DNA of 8,199 nt from assembly GCA_028871235.1 (NCBI GenBank), contig JAGWNO010000088.1, positions 1 to 8,199 of the forward strand. The letters run 5' to 3'. The DNA is from Gammaproteobacteria bacterium (lineage in GTDB: Bacteria > Pseudomonadota > Gammaproteobacteria > Natronospirales > REEB76). The notes beneath the pieces are model-generated. The model made no database searches, had not been told where the DNA came from, and saw only the letters and a program-made list of their open reading frames with translations. This document shows positions 7,695 through 8,199 of the stretch, in pieces. Every line of letters begins with the position of its first letter. Within the stretch, counting starts at the first letter, position 1. A program made the translations under genes and the position numbers.

Positions 7695-7871
7695 GCAGCC
7701 ATGTACCTGAGCCAAGCACACAGCCGCAAGAAACTCGGCGAGATTGCACGGGATTTCGGCGTGGGCCATTATGCGATGGTCGCGGTCAGCATCCGGCGGC
7801 TGCGGGACAGTCTGGAACAGGACCGGGTACTGACGCGGCGGGTTGCGGAGATCGCAGCCCAACTCCAATAA
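7690..7871 (+). pseudogene. C-terminal remnant of a REP-associated tyrosine transposase (DnaA-like HTH)
   Basis: About 60 codons ending in TAA at 7869-7871 read AAMYLSQAHSRKKLGEIARD, then an FGVGHYAMV block, SIRRLRDSLEQDR and an ending AEIAAQL. This pattern (A-I/M-Y-L, LGEIA, FG-x-G-HY, SIRR, LEQD) matches the helix-turn-helix tail, related to the DnaA C-terminal domain, found in many RAYT (TnpA_REP) transposases. The expected upstream catalytic domain with its HUH motif and tyrosine is absent. The frame upstream of about 7690 runs into the hairpin and then the antiparallel-looking shadow of the transporter end. An ATG at 7701 could start a 56-residue peptide, but I see no ribosome binding site for it. 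The most likely reading is a 5'-deleted transposase. A free-standing small DNA-binding protein is the alternative. Confidence 0.5.
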
Positions 7872-7906
7872 TATATTAAGAGCATGTAACAAAATGAATG
7901 TTCGTA
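7861..7906. other. AT-rich junction between two gene remnants
   Basis: This is the most AT-rich stretch of the window (for example AATAATATATTAAG at 7867-7880) in an otherwise very GC-rich sequence. It sits exactly between the transposase-like remnant and the minus-strand fragment. A TAATAT at 7869-7874 resembles a -10 box, but the nearest -35-like TTGCGG at 7843 is 20 bases away, so I do not call a promoter. Confidence 0.3.
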
Positions 7907-8065
7907 CGCAAAATCCCCCCACACGCTGCGCACTACCAGTCCCTGGCGCAACACCCGCAATCGGGCGAGGGTGTCCGGCGTGCCCACGGCAGCCGCTAAG
8001 GCTGCAGCTACGGGGCCGCGGGAACCGGCCGCCAGGGCAGCCGTCGCTGCATCAGGCAGTTGCAT
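7907..8065 (-). pseudogene. Possible GlnE (glutamine synthetase adenylyltransferase) fragment
   Basis: Read on the minus strand, this stretch is stop-free and rich in G/C third positions. It encodes an alanine-rich segment and then TLARLRVLRQGLVVRSVWGD followed by FA (ending at 7907). The pattern LR-x-x-R-x-x-x-x-V-R-x-x-W-x-D resembles the conserved 'LRRFRxREMVRIAWRDL' stretch in the N-terminal half of GlnE. The family is about 950 residues long and only some 50 are seen here. Similarity stops at the AT-rich junction, and the catalytic nucleotidyltransferase motifs are absent. The same frame remains open to the right edge, but codons beyond about 8090 (a T7 run, no ribosome binding site) do not look coding. 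It may instead be unrelated non-coding sequence. Confidence 0.3.
7989..8005. repeat. Small 6-bp stem-loop
   Basis: GCAGCC at 7989-7994 and GGCTGC at 8000-8005 pair perfectly around a 5-base loop. No T-run follows on either strand, so it is not a convincing terminator. It lies within the possible GlnE fragment and may be a by-product of alanine codons (GCA/GCC/GCT). Confidence 0.25.
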
Positions 8066-8199
8066 GCTAAAGCGGGCGTTTGCATCGGCCTTCTTAAGAC
8101 TCCAGCAAAAAAAGTGCGTGATCGGCAAGCAAGGCAGTGGTTGATAATTAACCGTGGCCTGTCCCTGACCTGCGAGTCCTCCACAAGAAGATACCAATG
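8066..8199. other. Right-end region without an identifiable gene
   Basis: I see no supported gene here. It holds an A7 run (8107-8113) and an imperfect 15-base dyad centred on ATAAT (8139-8153, arms GGTT and AACC with one mismatch). The last three bases, 8197-8199, are an ATG preceded by the purine-rich AAGAAGA, which could be the start of a + strand gene beyond the window. Confidence 0.3.

Noticed and set aside
7572..7700. 99-residue frame starting at 7572
   Set aside because: Its first part is an out-of-frame reading of the transporter end and of the hairpin. Only the portion after about 7690 resembles a protein family.
7894..8070. Small + strand open frame after the AT-rich junction
   Set aside because: Its proline/arginine-rich translation has no family resemblance and no ribosome binding site, and the opposite strand explains the base composition better.

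Overview
The window is GC-rich, with coding regions running tightly head to tail on the + strand. It looks like part of the chromosome of a gammaproteobacterium, or a close proteobacterial relative. The main clue is a DNA-repair pair of the AddB-like 'probable DNA repair protein' type next to a RecB/AddA-like helicase-nuclease. That arrangement is known mostly from proteobacteria that use it as their double-strand-break resection machine. I cannot name the genus.

Positions 3-7612 hold four + strand genes that read as one transcription unit; its promoter lies left of the window. (1) An AddB-like nuclease subunit is cut by the left edge. (2) A full-length AddA/RecB-like superfamily 1 helicase-nuclease overlaps it by 11 bases. 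(3) A cytosolic 5'-nucleotidase of the animal cN-I type starts 2 bases after gene 2. (4) A VIT1/CCC1-family iron/manganese transporter with an N-terminal ferritin-like helical region starts 14 bases further on. Genes 1 and 2 would form one heterodimer that unwinds and trims broken DNA ends. Gene 3 would dephosphorylate nucleoside monophosphates, and gene 4 would move Fe2+/Mn2+ across the membrane. A shared physiology (DNA damage, nucleotide turnover, iron-driven oxidative stress) is conceivable, but it is inferred from spacing only.

Positions 7613-8199 hold no intact gene. I see a 7-bp perfect hairpin (7671-7694), then about 60 codons resembling the DnaA-like helix-turn-helix tail of REP-associated tyrosine transposases (7690-7871, +). 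Next comes a short AT-rich junction. On the - strand (7907-8065) a fragment resembles the inner N-terminal part of glutamine synthetase adenylyltransferase (GlnE). The last 130 bases contain only a small imperfect dyad and a possible start codon at the edge. This looks like an eroded, rearranged intergenic region.

I found no CRISPR array, rRNA, tRNA, intact insertion sequence or convincing terminator. I see no clear previously undescribed system. The most unusual points are the nucleotidase/iron-transporter genes joined to the resection pair, and the two gene remnants at the right end.
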